The position numbers were made by a program, and so were the translations under genes. The notes under the pieces were generated by a model that was not told the DNA's origin, ran no database searches, and saw only the letters and a list, made by a program, of their open reading frames with translations. 64,000 nt of DNA from Actinophytocola sp049647105 (GTDB taxonomy: Bacteria; Actinomycetota; Actinomycetes; Mycobacteriales; Pseudonocardiaceae), in assembly GCF_049647105.1 (NCBI RefSeq), contig NZ_JBARWZ010000120.1, positions 1-64,000 of the forward strand. The letters are read 5' to 3'. Shown piece by piece: positions 24,574 to 33,136 of the stretch (its first letter is position 1; each line of letters starts with the position of its first letter).

Positions 24574-27083
24574 TGCTGCGTATCGCGTTGCGGACACTGC
24601 GGTTCCGCAAGGGCGCGTTCGTCGCGACGTTCCTCGCGATGACGTTCGGCGCCGTGCTGGTGCTGGCCTGCGCCGGGCTGATGGAGACCGGTATCCGGGG
24701 CGAGGTCCCCGCGCAGCGGCTGGCGGCCGCGCCCTTCGTGGTGACCGGCAGCCAGACCTTGGCGCTGCCGAAGGAGAACCCGGCCGACCAGGAGGAGGAC
24801 AGCGAGGCCGCGTACCTGCCGGAACGCGTGCGCCTGCCGGACGAGTTGGTGGACGAGGTGTCGCGGGTGCCGGGGGTGGCGGCCGCGGTGGGGGACGTGT
24901 CGGTGCCGGTGCTGGCGGGGCGGCAGGGGACCGCTACCGCGCACGGGTGGTCGTCGGCGTCGCTGACGCCGGTGTCGCTGGTGTCGGGAACCGCACCCGC
25001 GACGGGGGAGGTCGTGCTCGGCCAGGGGGCAGGCACGGCCGTCGGTGAGCGGGTCGAGCTGGTCGTTCGGGGGAGCGCGGAGACGTTCACGGTGTCGGGC
25101 CTCGTGCCAGGGCAGGCCGTGTACTTCGCCGACGACCAGGTCGCCCGGCTCGCCGGTCACCCTGGCAAGGTCGACCTGATCGGGGTGCGCGTCGAGCCGG
25201 GTGCCGACCTGGCCGCCGTGTCCGACGGCATCGGCAAGCTGCTGCCCGGCCGGAACGCGACGCTGCTCGGTGGGGAGGAGCGCGGGCTCGCCGAGTTCGC
25301 CGGAGCCGAGAAGGCGAGCGAGAATCTGATCGTGCTGTCCGCGGTGTTCGGCGGGCTCGCGACGATGGTCATGCTGTTCGTGGTGTCCACGACGCTGGGC
25401 CTGTCGATCCAGCAGCGGCAGCGCGAGCTGGCCCTGCTGCGGGCGATCGGCACCACGCCGGGCCAGCTGCGGCGGATGGTGATCGGCGAGGCGCTGTTCA
25501 TGGCGCTGTTCGCGGCCGGGTTCGGCCTGCTGCTCGGCGGCGTGTTCGGGGAGTGGCTGTTCGAACGGCTGGCGGACAACGGGATCGTGCCGACGGCGAT
25601 GACCCACCACTCGGGCTGGCTGCCGATGGTCATCGCGTCCGGCGCGGTGCTGCTCGGATCGTTCTTCGGTGCGCTGGTCGCGGGCCGCAAGGCGGCGCGG
25701 ACCCGGCCGACGGAGGCGCTGGCGGACGCGTCGATCCAGCGAAAGTGGCTGTCCTGGGTGCGGGTCGTGCTGGCGGTGCTCGCGTTCGGCGGCGGGATCG
25801 CGTTGTTCATCGTGACGATCGCGGTGATGACCGGCCCGATCGCGGCGAGCACGGCGGGCCCGTCGGTGATGCTGTGGGCGATCGCGCTTGCGCTGGTGTC
25901 GCCGGGGGTCACGAAGGTGTTCCTGGCGGTGCTGAGGTGGCCGGTGCGTGCGTTCACCGGGACCGCGGGGTACCTGGCGACGCTGTCGACGAAGACCCGC
26001 TCGGTGCGGGTGGCGGCCGTGGTCACGCCGATCATGCTGGCCACCGGCATGGCCACGGCCAACATCTACCTGCAGACCACGTCGACCGAGGTCGCGAACG
26101 CGGCGTTCGCGGACAACCTGCGGGCCGACCTGGTGCTGACCTCCGCGACCGGCGGGATCCCGTCCGGCGTGGTCGACGAGGTCCGGTCGGTGCCCGGCGT
26201 GACGGCCGCCGCCGAGTTCGCGACGAGCACGGTGTTCGTGATGAAGCCGTACGACTCGTCCCTGTCGGAGGACGGCTGGTCGGTGCAGGGCGTCAGCGGC
26301 TCGGCGGCCACCGAGACCACCGCGGTCACCCCGTCCTCGGGCTCGCTCGCGGACCTGACCGGCGACACGGTGGCCCTGCCCGAGACGCACGCGGCGACCC
26401 TGGGCCGGGGGATCGGCGACACGATCACCGTCACGATGGGCGACCGCGCGGAGGTGCCGGTCGAGATCGTGGCCCTGTACCCGGCGCGCGAGGGCTTCGA
26501 GACGCTGCTGATGCCCGCGTCGCTGGTGGCGTCGCACACCACGTCCGGTCTGCCGTCGCAGATCATGGTCCGCACGGCCGACCCGGCCGCGGTGACGAAG
26601 GCACTCGGCGACGTCGTTGCCACGCACCCCGGCCTGTCGGTGGTGGGCCGCGACGCGCTCGTGTCGGGGCACGCCAAGGACCAGGAACTCGGCGCGTGGA
26701 TCAACTACCTGATGGCCGGCATGATCATCGCCTACACCGCGATCTCGGTGGTGAACAGCCTGGTCATGTCGACCGGTGCCCGGCGGCGCGAGTTCGGCCT
26801 ACAGCGCCTGACCGGCTCCACCCGGGGGCAGGTGCTCCGCATGATGACGGTCGAGGCAGGCATGTCCACGGTCATCGGCGTCGCGCTGGGCACGCTGGTC
26901 GCAGGCATGACGCTGATGCCCTTCACGCTGGTCACGGACGGCTCGCTGCTGCCGAAGGGCCCGATCGAGATCTACCTGGCCGTGGTCGGCGCGGCCGCAC
27001 TGCTCACCTTCGGCTCGACCCTGGTGTCCACCTGGGTCGGTCTCCGGACCCGGCCCGTGGAGGCGGCTGTCGCACCCGCCTGA
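24573..27083 (+). CDS. FtsX-like ABC transporter permease
   Basis: An 836-residue permease with two FtsX domains. An N-terminal membrane helix (about 15-40) precedes a large extracytoplasmic domain, then a block of three helices around residues 255-385, a further central pair, a second extracytoplasmic domain, and a final three-helix FtsX block (about 710-830). TQ...LSIQQRQRELALLRAIGTTPGQLRR and GARRREFGLQRLTGSTRGQV-like segments are the two signature cytoplasmic turns. This type moves peptides, lipids or drugs, or signals across the membrane; the substrate is unknown. ATG 24573 overlaps the ATPase stop; a GTG one codon earlier is possible. Confidence 0.9.
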   Translation: MLRIALRTLRFRKGAFVATFLAMTFGAVLVLACAGLMETGIRGEVPAQRLAAAPFVVTGSQTLALPKENPADQEEDSEAAYLPERVRLPDELVDEVSRVPGVAAAVGDVSVPVLAGRQGTATAHGWSSASLTPVSLVSGTAPATGEVVLGQGAGTAVGERVELVVRGSAETFTVSGLVPGQAVYFADDQVARLAGHPGKVDLIGVRVEPGADLAAVSDGIGKLLPGRNATLLGGEERGLAEFAGAEKASENLIVLSAVFGGLATMVMLFVVSTTLGLSIQQRQRELALLRAIGTTPGQLRRMVIGEALFMALFAAGFGLLLGGVFGEWLFERLADNGIVPTAMTHHSGWLPMVIASGAVLLGSFFGALVAGRKAARTRPTEALADASIQRKWLSWVRVVLAVLAFGGGIALFIVTIAVMTGPIAASTAGPSVMLWAIALALVSPGVTKVFLAVLRWPVRAFTGTAGYLATLSTKTRSVRVAAVVTPIMLATGMATANIYLQTTSTEVANAAFADNLRADLVLTSATGGIPSGVVDEVRSVPGVTAAAEFATSTVFVMKPYDSSLSEDGWSVQGVSGSAATETTAVTPSSGSLADLTGDTVALPETHAATLGRGIGDTITVTMGDRAEVPVEIVALYPAREGFETLLMPASLVASHTTSGLPSQIMVRTADPAAVTKALGDVVATHPGLSVVGRDALVSGHAKDQELGAWINYLMAGMIIAYTAISVVNSLVMSTGARRREFGLQRLTGSTRGQVLRMMTVEAGMSTVIGVALGTLVAGMTLMPFTLVTDGSLLPKGPIEIYLAVVGAAALLTFGSTLVSTWVGLRTRPVEAAVAPA

Positions 27084-27097
27084 CGCGGCCGAAGCAC

Positions 27098-27128
27098 TGC
27101 GGGCGGTCCCACCGGGGCCGCCCGCAGT
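27098..27128. terminator. Strong hairpin between convergent genes
   Basis: CTGCGGGCGG (27098-27107) and CCGCCCGCAG (27119-27128) form a perfect 10-bp stem with an 11-base loop, between the permease and the convergent response regulator. No U-tract; probably works in both directions. Confidence 0.7.
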
Positions 27129-27149
27129 CGCGTTACCGTGCCTGTCCTG

Positions 27150-27806
27150 TCAATTCCGGGGAGGCGGGCGGCTAGTTCCCTGCGGGCGGCGGGCGAACCA
27201 CGCCACCGCCTGTGTGCGCCGCTCCATGCCGAGCTTCGCGAGCACCGACGTCACGTAGTTCTTGACCGTCTTCTCCGCCAGGAACAGCCGCTCCGCGATC
27301 TGCCGGTTCGACATGCCCTCGCCCATCAGCTCCAGCACGGCCCGCTCCCGGTCGGTGAGCGCCGCCAGCTCGTCGGTCGCGGCGTCGCGGCGCATGCGTT
27401 CCAGGACGCGTGCCGTCGTCACCGGGTCCAGCAGCGACCGCCCGGCCGCGACCTCGCGCACCGCGTCCACCAGGTCCTGCCCGCGGACCTGCTTCAGCAG
27501 GTAACCGGACGCGCCGGCCATGATCGCCTCGAGCAGCGCGCGCTCGTCGTCGAAGGCGGTCAGCACCAGACACCTCGGCGGCGGGTCCAGCTGCCGCAGC
27601 GCACGGCACAGCTCCACCCCGTCGCCGTCCGGGAGCCGCATGTCGACCACCACGACGTCCGGCAGGGTCTTGCCGACGCGCGCCAGTGCCTCCTCGACAC
27701 CGCCTGCCTCGGCCACCACCTCGATGCCGGGTTCGCCGTCGAGCAGGTCACGCAGTCCGCGCCGCACCACCTCGTGGTCGTCGACGAGCGCCACCCTCAC
27801 GGCCAT
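27150..27806 (-). CDS. DosR/NarL-type response regulator
   Basis: A 218-residue regulator: receiver domain (about 1-125) with acidic pocket DD at 9-10, phospho-acceptor D55 in VVVVDMRLPDGDG and the conserved K in GYLLKQ, then a LuxR-type HTH (about 150-210; LTDRERAVLELMGEGMSNRQ, then LFLAEKTVKNYVTSVLAKLG). The EKTVKNYV recognition helix and MERRTQAVAWF ending closely resemble DosR/DevR of mycobacteria. A TAGGCT box seven bases before ATG 27806 with no Shine-Dalgarno implies a leaderless transcript. It faces the ABC exporter genes. The likely kinase is the GAF protein at 22.5-23.7 kb. Confidence 0.9.
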   Translation of the reverse strand: MAVRVALVDDHEVVRRGLRDLLDGEPGIEVVAEAGGVEEALARVGKTLPDVVVVDMRLPDGDGVELCRALRQLDPPPRCLVLTAFDDERALLEAIMAGASGYLLKQVRGQDLVDAVREVAAGRSLLDPVTTARVLERMRRDAATDELAALTDRERAVLELMGEGMSNRQIAERLFLAEKTVKNYVTSVLAKLGMERRTQAVAWFARRPQGTSRPPPRN

Positions 27807-27816
27807 GCCGGTCAGC

Positions 27817-28560
27817 CTATTGCGTGGTGACTCCCAGCATCGCCCTGAGTTTGCCGATCACCCACCGGTTGCCGTCCAGCTGCACCGCGCCGTCGCCCGC
27901 GCGCCGCCACACCCACCGCAGCACCGCCCCCGGCTCGCCGAACACACCCGCCTCCGGGTCGGACTCGCCACGCACCACCGTCACCTCGGTCGGTCCGAGC
28001 TGCACCTGCCAGCCCGCGCCCTCGGTCGCGATCTGCACGGTCCGCCCGTCGCACTCGCCGAGGTGCTCACCCAGCTCGTCCGGGTACTCCGCCGACGCGT
28101 ACGCGAGGAAGCACGTCAGCACCTCGTCGATGCCGTCCTCCGCGAGGTCGGCCGGGATCGGGTCGTGCGCCACCCCGGCCGCCAGTTCGGCGTCCAGCCG
28201 GTGGATCACGGTCTCGTGCGCCATCCGCCGCAGCCAGAACCCCACGGTCTGGTCCGGTTCGTACCAGGTCAGCGCCCGGTCGGCGACGTCGCGTGCGGTC
28301 AGCTCGCCGAGGAGCTGCCGGTAGGCGTCGTCGAGCGCGGCGAGCGCGGCGTCGGGTAACGCGGGCGGCCACGGCGCGGGCCAGACCCCCTGCCGCATGG
28401 TCTCCGTCTTGTGCAGGTACACCTCGGCCAGGTGCCGCACGAGGTCGGCGCCGGTCCACCCGGGACAGGGCGGCACCGGCGCGTCCAGGGCACCCTCGAC
28501 CACCGCACGCAGCCGCGTGAAGTCGGCGTCGAGGCACTCCAGGAATCTCTGCTCGTCCAC
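27817..28560 (-). CDS. Mycothiol-dependent maleylpyruvate isomerase-like protein
   Basis: A 247-residue protein with a DinB-like four-helix N-terminal domain (about 1-150): PCPGWTGADLVRHLAEVYLH and FWLRRMAHETVIHRLDAELA carry the conserved histidines that bind a metal in mycothiol-dependent isomerases. The C-terminal domain (about 165-245) is a small beta-rich SCP2-like fold ending WRRAGDGAVQLDGNRWVI. Members are thiol-dependent isomerases or transferases; the exact reaction is unknown. The start is taken as GTG 28560. It lies 10 bases upstream of the DosR-like gene start on the same strand, possibly as an operon, though the regulator also has its own leaderless promoter. Confidence 0.75.
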   Translation of the reverse strand: MDEQRFLECLDADFTRLRAVVEGALDAPVPPCPGWTGADLVRHLAEVYLHKTETMRQGVWPAPWPPALPDAALAALDDAYRQLLGELTARDVADRALTWYEPDQTVGFWLRRMAHETVIHRLDAELAAGVAHDPIPADLAEDGIDEVLTCFLAYASAEYPDELGEHLGECDGRTVQIATEGAGWQVQLGPTEVTVVRGESDPEAGVFGEPGAVLRWVWRRAGDGAVQLDGNRWVIGKLRAMLGVTTQ

Positions 28561-28591
28561 GGCGACAACCCAACCACGGAGCACCGACAGT

Positions 28592-28842
28592 GTTGGATTT
28601 GCTCGCTCCGCTCGCGCTCGCGGGCCCTTGGCCCGGCGTCTTCCCTCCCTGCGCTGCTCACTCGCTCGTGGCCGAGCTCGCTGCGCTGCTCGCTCAGTCC
28701 AGACGCCGGCGGGCCCGCTCGGTTGGTTTTGCTCGCTCCGCTCGCGCTCGCGGGCCCTTGGCCCGGCGTCTTCCCTCCCTGCGCTGCTCACTCGGGAGTT
28801 CTTGGCCCGGCGTTTTCCTCCTGCGCTGCTCGCTCCGCTCGC
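28592..28842. repeat. Tandem direct repeats of a 73-bp unit
   Basis: Bases 28592-28664 and 28722-28794 are nearly identical copies (the 67 bases from 28598 and 28728 match exactly), with a period of 130 bases. A third, partial copy covers about 28802-28842. The unit contains GCTCGCTCCGCTCGCGCTCG and GGCCCTTGGCCCGGCGTC. The block fills the 291-base gap between coaA and the isomerase-like gene and carries no believable gene; reading frames through it are low-complexity Arg/Glu/Ala strings. Confidence 0.85.
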
Positions 28843-28851
28843 GAGACCAGC

Positions 28852-29781
28852 TCAGAGTTTGCGTAGTCGAACCCGGGAGATCCGGTGGTCGGCGTCCTTG
28901 CGCAGCACCAGGGATGCCCTCGGTCGTGTCGGCAGGATGTTCCGCACCAGGTTCGGCTCGTTGATCTTCTGCCACAGCTTGGCGGCCTCGGCACGCGCCT
29001 GGTCGTCGGTCAGCCCGGCATAGTGGTGGAAGTGCGAGTCCGGGTCGGCGAACGCCGTGTCGCGCAGCGTGAGGAACCGCTCCACGTACCAGCGCGCGAT
29101 GTCCTCGGTGTGCGCGTCCACGTAGATCGAGAAGTCGAACAGGTCCGCCACCGTGAGCCCCTGCCCTGGCAACAGCACGTTCAGGCCCTCGATGATGAGG
29201 ATGTCCGGCTTGCGTACGACCTGGGTCTCACCAGGCACGATGTCGTACGCGAGGTGCGAGTACACCGGCGCGTGCACCTCGGGCGCGCCGGACTTCACGT
29301 CGGACACGAACCGCAGCAGGCCGCGCCGGTCGTAGCTCTCGGGGAACCCCTTGCGGCTCATCATGCCGCGCCGGATCAGGTCCGCCTTCGGCCACAGGAA
29401 CCCGTCCGTCGTGACCAGGTCCACGTGCGGGTGATCCGGCCAGCGGGCCAGCAGTGTCTGCAGGAGACGCGCGGTGGTCGACTTGCCGACGGCGACGCTG
29501 CCCGCGATCGCGATCACGAACGGCACCCGCTGCGACCGCTCGCCGAGGAACGACGTCGTGTCCGCGTACAGGCGTTGATGCGCGGCGACCCGCAGGCTGA
29601 TCAGGCGCGAAAGGGGCAGGTAGACGTCGACGACCTCGTCCAGGTCGACGGGATCGCCGAGCCCGCGCAGGCGGACCAGCTCGTCGAGGGTGAGCGTCAG
29701 CGGGGTGGCACGCCTCAGCTCCCGCCACTGGTCGCGACGCAGCTCCACGTACGGACTGGTGTCGCGGGTCTTCACCGCCAC
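28852..29781 (-). CDS. coaA: Type I pantothenate kinase
   Basis: Phosphorylates pantothenate in the first committed step of coenzyme A synthesis; 309 residues, the standard length of the prokaryotic type I enzyme. The P-loop GSVAVGKST has its lysine at residue 100. VTTDGFLWP, MMSRKGFPESYD and LIIEGLNVL follow as expected, and the C-terminal NILPTRPRASLVLRKDADH is characteristic. GTG 29781 is preceded at eight bases by TAACGT, with no Shine-Dalgarno: probably leaderless. Divergent from the GNAT gene, spacer 29 bases. Confidence 0.95.
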   Translation of the reverse strand: MAVKTRDTSPYVELRRDQWRELRRATPLTLTLDELVRLRGLGDPVDLDEVVDVYLPLSRLISLRVAAHQRLYADTTSFLGERSQRVPFVIAIAGSVAVGKSTTARLLQTLLARWPDHPHVDLVTTDGFLWPKADLIRRGMMSRKGFPESYDRRGLLRFVSDVKSGAPEVHAPVYSHLAYDIVPGETQVVRKPDILIIEGLNVLLPGQGLTVADLFDFSIYVDAHTEDIARWYVERFLTLRDTAFADPDSHFHHYAGLTDDQARAEAAKLWQKINEPNLVRNILPTRPRASLVLRKDADHRISRVRLRKL

Positions 29782-29810
29782 GTCAACAAACGTTAGGGCG
29801 TCGTGGCACC

Positions 29811-30308
29811 GTGAGCACTGTGACGCACTACACGCTCCGGCCGCTCACTCCCGCCGACAGGCCCGTTGTCACGCCGATCCTCGTGCGCGAGTGGGGCTCG
29901 ACCCAGGTGGTGGCCCTGTCACTTGGTGGCGTGGTCGACGCCTCGACGCTGCCCGGCTGGCTCGCGGAGGCGGACGGCGAGGTGGTGGGCCTGATCACGT
30001 ACGTGGTCCGCGACGACGTGGCGGAGCTGGTGACGATCAACGCGTTCGCGGGTGGTGGCGTCGGCGCCGCCCTGCTGGCGGAGCTGGCCGGGTACTGCCG
30101 GGCCGATGGGATCCGCGCCATCCACGTGACCACCACGAATGACAACACGAGGGCGCTGCGCTTCTACCAGCGTGCCGGCTTCCACCTGACCGCGCTGCGC
30201 CCCGGCGCGGTCGCGCAGGCGCGGAAAAGCAAACCGGAAATCCCTGAACGCGGCTTCGACGACATTCCCATCCGGGACGAACTGGAACTGAGCATGGAAT
30301 TGCAATAG
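29811..30308 (+). CDS. GNAT-family N-acetyltransferase
   Basis: A 165-residue acetyl-CoA-dependent acyltransferase. The fold is visible as VVGLITYVVRDDVAELVTIN (beta 4), the acetyl-CoA loop GGGVGAALLAELAGYCRADG (about 82-101), VTTTNDNTRALRFYQRAGFH and the C-terminal PIRDELELSMEL. The substrate is unknown. GTG 29811 is the only early start. Followed by a good intrinsic-type terminator. Confidence 0.87.
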   Translation: MSTVTHYTLRPLTPADRPVVTPILVREWGSTQVVALSLGGVVDASTLPGWLAEADGEVVGLITYVVRDDVAELVTINAFAGGGVGAALLAELAGYCRADGIRAIHVTTTNDNTRALRFYQRAGFHLTALRPGAVAQARKSKPEIPERGFDDIPIRDELELSMELQ

Positions 30309-30327
30309 CTGCGTACGTCACGCGACG

Positions 30328-30353
30328 AAAAGGGAGCCGCGAGGCTCCCCTTT
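30328..30353 (+). terminator. Intrinsic-type terminator
   Basis: An AAAAGGGAGCC stem arm pairs with GGCTCCCCTTT around a GCGA loop, giving a 7-bp GC stem extended by an A/T tract, 20 bases after the GNAT stop. It also lies downstream of the convergent macro-domain gene. Confidence 0.75.
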
Positions 30354-30427
30354 CTCAGCAGTTGACCAATTCTGGGCTCTGGTTCAGCAACTGCGCCATC
30401 GGGCTGGTGAACTCGCGCCGCGGTCCG

Positions 30428-31048
30428 TCACTGATCCTGTTCGCGCGGGGCGAACACCTCGTCCCACGCCGCCATCACCTGTCGTGCGCACACCTCGGGC
30501 GGCACGCCGCCGACCCCGGTGCCAAGGCCGGGCATGGCGATGGTCGACACCACCGAGTGCACCGGCCGTTCGTCTTCGAGCCTGCCTTCGCGCCACATCC
30601 GGAACACCGCGCGTGCCGCGAGGTAGGGGTGCACGGTGTCCTGGGGCAGGCGCTCTCCCGGCTCCCGCATCGTCGGCGCGCTGATCAGCCACGCGGGCGC
30701 CGCGACGTCGGTCGGCACGATCACGGCCTGGCCGACCGGCAGCTCACCGCCGTGGTAGGCCAGCACGGCGCTGCGCACGTGCTGTTCGATCGCGGGGAAG
30801 GCCCCGGCGTAGACCGCGTCGATCCCGCCACGCATCCACCCGAACGAGTTGGCCGGGCTCACCACCGCCTCCGCGGGCACGTCCAGCGTCGAGCCGCGAT
30901 GCGTGTAGACCTCCTGCCGTCCGTCAGCGGCGGCCGCCCACGCGTCGGCCAGGGGATCTTCGACAGCGCACAGGACAAGCCGAAGCGGTTCCCTCGTCGC
31001 GGTCCCCGCTTGCGAAGCCTCTTCGGCGGCGGTCACGGGTTTCAGCAT
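30428..31048 (-). CDS. Macro-domain protein (ADP-ribose binding)
   Basis: A 206-residue single macro domain. The ligand-binding loops are VVSPANSFGWMRGGIDAVY (about 62-80; the Asn and Gly-rich loop) and TIAMPGLGTGVGGVPPEV (about 168-185). Family members bind or hydrolyse ADP-ribose from proteins, nucleic acids or O-acetyl-ADP-ribose. No ADP-ribosyltransferase gene is adjacent, so a defence or toxin-antitoxin role is not supported. The first 20 residues are weakly conserved, so a later start is possible. Confidence 0.85.
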   Translation of the reverse strand: MLKPVTAAEEASQAGTATREPLRLVLCAVEDPLADAWAAAADGRQEVYTHRGSTLDVPAEAVVSPANSFGWMRGGIDAVYAGAFPAIEQHVRSAVLAYHGGELPVGQAVIVPTDVAAPAWLISAPTMREPGERLPQDTVHPYLAARAVFRMWREGRLEDERPVHSVVSTIAMPGLGTGVGGVPPEVCARQVMAAWDEVFAPREQDQ

Positions 31049-31167
31049 GGCATCCGGAGGGCACCGCGCGTAACCGTCATCTGGTAACTGGTAGCACCTG
31101 AAAGGTTAAGTCTCCGTGCACCCGATCGGGCGCGGTGGCAAGCGGAGCGCCGGACTATGGTGCTCTC

Positions 31168-32100
31168 GTGCCGAGCATCGCGTACTTCGGACCGCGGGGG
31201 ACCTTCTCCGAGCAGGCCGCGCTCGCGGCGAACCGCCCGGACCACACGCTGGTGCCGGAGGCGACCGTGCCAGAGGCACTCGCCGCGGTCCGGCACGGCC
31301 GCGCCGACCTCGCGTGCGTGCCGGTGGAGAACTCCGTCGAGGGCGCGGTGTCCGCCACCATGGACGCGCTCGCCGTCGACGAACCGCTGGTCGCGGTCGC
31401 CGAGGTGGTGCTACCGGTCCGGTTCTCCCTGCTGGCGCGGCCCGGCTCGACCCTCGCCGACATCAAGTCCGTCGCCAGCCACCCGCACGCGCTCGCGCAG
31501 GTCCAGGGCTGGCTCGCGAAGCACCTGAGCCACGCCACGCAGCTCGCGGCGACCTCGACGGCGGGCGCGGCGGTCGGCGTGCTCGACGGCCACTGCGACG
31601 CCGCCATCACCGCGCCCGTCGCGGCCGTCCACTACGGGCTGGACGTGCTGGAGACCGGCATCGCGGACGTCGACGACGCGGTCACCCGGTTCCTCGTGCT
31701 GCAGCGGCCCGGCACCCCGCCCGCGCCGACCGGCTCGGACCGCACCTCGGTCGTCGCCGTCGCCGCCTACCAGCGCACCGGTGTGCTCGCCGAGATGCTC
31801 ACCGAGCTGGCGCTGCGCGGCATCAACCTGAGCCGGATCGAGTCCCGCCCGATGAAGGGCCGCCTCGGCGAGTACCGCTTCTACCTGGACTTCGACGGCC
31901 ACGTGGCGGAGCGGCGGGTCGCCGACGCGCTCGCCGCGCTGCACCGCCGCTGCCACGAGGTCCGCTTCCTCGGCTCCTACCCGAAGGCCGACGGCACGCC
32001 GACCCTCGCTGGCACGGACAACACCGACGCGGACTACACGGCCGCCACCGACTGGGTGGCCAGGTTGTGCGACGGCCGCACGGACGGGTCGGCGCGCTAG
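31168..32100 (+). CDS. pheA: Prephenate dehydratase
   Basis: Converts prephenate to phenylpyruvate in phenylalanine synthesis; 310 residues, a stand-alone dehydratase without chorismate mutase. The catalytic domain (about 1-185) begins SIAYFGPRGTFSEQAAL and includes VPVENSVEGAV and the TRF motif in DAVTRFLVL. The ACT regulatory domain (about 195-280) has ESRPMKGRLGEYRFYLDFDG, the phenylalanine-binding ESRP motif, so feedback inhibition is expected. GTG 31168 follows TATGGT by six bases, no Shine-Dalgarno: leaderless. Confidence 0.95.
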   Translation: MPSIAYFGPRGTFSEQAALAANRPDHTLVPEATVPEALAAVRHGRADLACVPVENSVEGAVSATMDALAVDEPLVAVAEVVLPVRFSLLARPGSTLADIKSVASHPHALAQVQGWLAKHLSHATQLAATSTAGAAVGVLDGHCDAAITAPVAAVHYGLDVLETGIADVDDAVTRFLVLQRPGTPPAPTGSDRTSVVAVAAYQRTGVLAEMLTELALRGINLSRIESRPMKGRLGEYRFYLDFDGHVAERRVADALAALHRRCHEVRFLGSYPKADGTPTLAGTDNTDADYTAATDWVARLCDGRTDGSAR

Positions 32101-32179
32101 ACCCTCCGCAAAAGCACGCGAGATTGTCGGTGCCCCGGTCTACAGTGCGCCCCGTCACGCCGAAGAACCAGGGGAGCGC

Positions 32180-33136
32180 ATGTCAACCGACCCGGCCGTC
32201 CGTGCGGAAGCGCTGGTGAAGACCTACGGGTCCACCCGCGCGCTCGACGGCATAGACCTGGAGATACCGACGGGCACCGTGCTGGGCCTGCTCGGCCCGA
32301 ACGGCGCGGGAAAGACCACGGCCGTCCGCATCCTGACGACCCTCCTGCGCCCGGACTCCGGCCGCGCGTGGGTCGCCGGGCACGACGTGCTGGCCGAGCC
32401 GCACAAGGTACGCAAGGCGATCGGGCTCTCCGGCCAGTACGCGGCCGTCGACGAGAACCTCACCGGTTTCGAGAACCTGTACATGGTCGGCCGGCTCTAC
32501 GGCATGAACAAGCCGGACGCCCGTGCCCGCGCCACCGTGCTGATCGACCGGTTCCGGCTCACCGAAGCGGCGGCCAGAATGGCGAAGACCTACTCCGGCG
32601 GCATGCGCAGGCGCCTCGACCTCGCTGGCGCGCTGGTGGCCGAGCCGCAGGTGGTGCTGCTCGACGAGCCGACCACGGGGCTCGACCCGCGCGGGCGGCT
32701 CGAGACGTGGGAGGTCATCGGCGAGCTGGTGGCAGACGGCGCGACCGTGCTGCTGACCACGCAGTACCTGGAGGAGGCCGACCAACTGGCCGACACCATC
32801 CTCGTGATCGACCACGGCAAGGTCATCGCGGGCGGCACCGCCGACAAGCTGAAGAGCGAGGTCGGCGGCGAGCGGCTGGAGATCGTGGTCGCGGAGGAGG
32901 CCGAGGTGACGGTGGCGAGCCGGGTGCTCGCCGAGGTCGGCTCGGCGGAACCGACCGTGGACCGGCACGGCAAACGGGTGCAGGTGCTGGTCGACGGCGG
33001 GCCGAAGTCGCTGGTGGAGGCGTTGCGCAGGCTGGATGTCGAGGGCGTGACCGTCCTGGACGTCGGGTTGCACCGGCCCACACTCGACGACGTGTTCCTG
33101 TCGCTCACCGGCCGCGCGACGGAGGAGACCGCATGA
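32180..33136 (+). CDS. DrrA-type ABC transporter ATPase
   Basis: A 318-residue ATPase of the daunorubicin-resistance type. Walker A GPNGAGKTT (about residues 40-48), a Q-loop in the GLSGQYAAVDENLTG block, signature TYSGGMRRRLDLAGAL, Walker B VVLLDEPTTGLD, then the DrrA-typical C-terminal extension with ADTILVIDHGKVIAGGTAD and GVTVLDVGLHRPTLDDVFL. AGGGGAG precedes ATG 32180 and a TACAGT box lies about 38 bases upstream. It overlaps the permease gene by four bases. Confidence 0.93.
   Translation: MSTDPAVRAEALVKTYGSTRALDGIDLEIPTGTVLGLLGPNGAGKTTAVRILTTLLRPDSGRAWVAGHDVLAEPHKVRKAIGLSGQYAAVDENLTGFENLYMVGRLYGMNKPDARARATVLIDRFRLTEAAARMAKTYSGGMRRRLDLAGALVAEPQVVLLDEPTTGLDPRGRLETWEVIGELVADGATVLLTTQYLEEADQLADTILVIDHGKVIAGGTADKLKSEVGGERLEIVVAEEAEVTVASRVLAEVGSAEPTVDRHGKRVQVLVDGGPKSLVEALRRLDVEGVTVLDVGLHRPTLDDVFLSLTGRATEETA

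Noticed and set aside
28565..28860. CRISPR-like direct repeats
   Set aside because: Only two full units with a 57-base spacer and a degenerate third; units are too long and no cas genes are nearby.
30428..31048. Macro-domain gene as an antitoxin of a DarT-like toxin
   Set aside because: No ADP-ribosyltransferase gene is adjacent on either side.
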